Below, in pieces: positions 5,282 through 5,767 of a DNA stretch of 5,767 bases. Source of the DNA: Chloroflexia bacterium (GTDB lineage Bacteria; Chloroflexota; Chloroflexia; Thermomicrobiales; JALYUS01); contig JAICJW010000296.1 of the NCBI GenBank assembly GCA_025928215.1, positions 1 through 5,767 of the forward strand, written 5' to 3'. Positions within the stretch are counted from its first letter, which is position 1; every line of letters begins with the position of its first letter. The notes beneath the pieces were generated by a model that made no database searches, was not told the DNA's origin, and saw only the letters and a list, made by a program, of their open reading frames with translations. A program made the position numbers and the translations under genes.

Positions 5282-5350
5282 AGACAAGTGGCTGCGCCTA
5301 TTCCCATACTATCGCGATCGCGACAACGTATGACGACTCTGTCACACTCG

Positions 5351-5767
5351 TTACCTGCTGTAAACGACCTCACCGTCCATGATCGTGTAATCCACGCCGA
5401 TCTCCGCGATGTCGTCCGGGTCCACGGTGCGGGCGTCGGTGCTCAGCACCGTCACGTCCCCCAGTTTACCGGGTGTCAGGCTGCCCTTGAGGGTTTCCTC
5501 GAACGACGCGTACGCGCCCGCCCAGGTATAGGCCCAGACGGCCTCCGCGAAGGTGATCGCTTCTTCGGGGAAGGCGACGTCACCTGCGAAGTCCTTGCGC
5601 GTCACCATCGTCTCGATCCCGGCGAGCGGGCTGACCGTCACCACCGGCGCGTCGCTCGATGCCGCCGCGACGATGCCGCGATCAATGAAGGTGCGCATCG
5701 CGTTCGCATAGCGTAGCCGCTCGGGGCCGAGGTTCTGCATGTAAACGGGCCGGAAATCCCGCAGGAA
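5351..5767 (-). CDS. amidohydrolase, YtcJ-like (PF07969 type), C-terminal part; start outside window
   Basis: The final 138 residues of a larger metal-dependent amidohydrolase (full members are usually about 530-550 residues) are present; the frame is open to the window edge. The fragment starts FLRDFRPVYMQNLGPERLRY, continues to ANAMRTFIDRGI and AAASSDAPVV, where the Asp is the conserved metal ligand at the end of the barrel, then SPLAGIETMVTRK and an EEAITFAEAVWAYTWAGAYAS helix. GSLTPGKLGDVTVLSTD and MDGEVVYSR form the closing beta-sandwich typical of the superfamily. The family hydrolyses C-N bonds in amides or cyclic amides; the substrate cannot be told from this part. It is convergent with the UPF0173 hydrolase gene, with no evident functional link. 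It stops with TAA at 5353-5351. Confidence 0.9.
   Translation of the reverse strand, partial: FLRDFRPVYMQNLGPERLRYANAMRTFIDRGIVAAASSDAPVVTVSPLAGIETMVTRKDFAGDVAFPEEAITFAEAVWAYTWAGAYASFEETLKGSLTPGKLGDVTVLSTDARTVDPDDIAEIGVDYTIMDGEVVYSR

Noticed and set aside
4259..5287. Long minus-strand open frame opposite the UPF0173 hydrolase
   Set aside because: The plus strand has a full set of metal ligands and a strong ribosome site; the antisense product shows no recognisable domain.
5312..5323. TCGCGATCGCGA palindrome containing the HIP1 core GCGATCGC
   Set aside because: I noticed only this occurrence in a GC-rich window, so it is not meaningful and does not by itself suggest a cyanobacterium.

Overview
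This is a GC-rich bacterial chromosome segment, most likely from a member of the Chloroflexota (possibly a Thermomicrobia-like lineage). That assignment is an inference. It rests on the Thr/Pro/Ala spacer style of the secreted protein (PTALPTGTP-type runs), on palindromic intergenic repeats of the CCTCACCCCCGCCCCTCTCC and GTAGGGGCG kinds, and on overall gene style. No rRNA, tRNA or CRISPR array is visible.

Layout. The left edge (1 to about 782) is the 3' part of an IS5-family insertion sequence. Its DDE transposase is read in two frames joined by a -1 shift at a run of four Gs, and the DDE residues are all present. An AT-richer gap with an imperfect hairpin follows. Four genes then lie in a row on the minus strand. 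In their direction of transcription they are: a LysR-type regulator (4392 to 3442); a Pro/Ala/Thr-rich surface protein with a membrane segment at each end (3342 to 2371); a 94-residue protein with the look of a Cas2/SinR-like ferredoxin fold (2299 to 2015); and an APH/choline-kinase-fold phosphotransferase (about 1928 to 873). The gap before the phosphotransferase holds a 15-bp inverted repeat that runs into its annotated 5' end, so its start is uncertain. The surface-protein and Cas2-like genes share 14 identical bases across their Shine-Dalgarno and start codon.

On the plus strand, divergent from the LysR gene, is a UPF0173-type metallo-beta-lactamase-fold hydrolase (4550 to 5248). The 157-bp region between them carries an ATAG-N7-CTAT LysR box just downstream of a good predicted promoter for the regulator, the usual arrangement of a self-regulating LysR protein next to its target. 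The right edge holds the C-terminal 138 residues of a YtcJ-like amidohydrolase on the minus strand, convergent with the hydrolase and separated from it by a near-perfect GC-rich palindrome.

Functional links are limited. The regulator/hydrolase pair is the only well-supported one. The surface protein and the Cas2-like protein may be expressed together. No coherent new defence or metabolic system is evident; the least-described items are the solitary Cas2/SinR-like gene and the double-anchored low-complexity surface protein.
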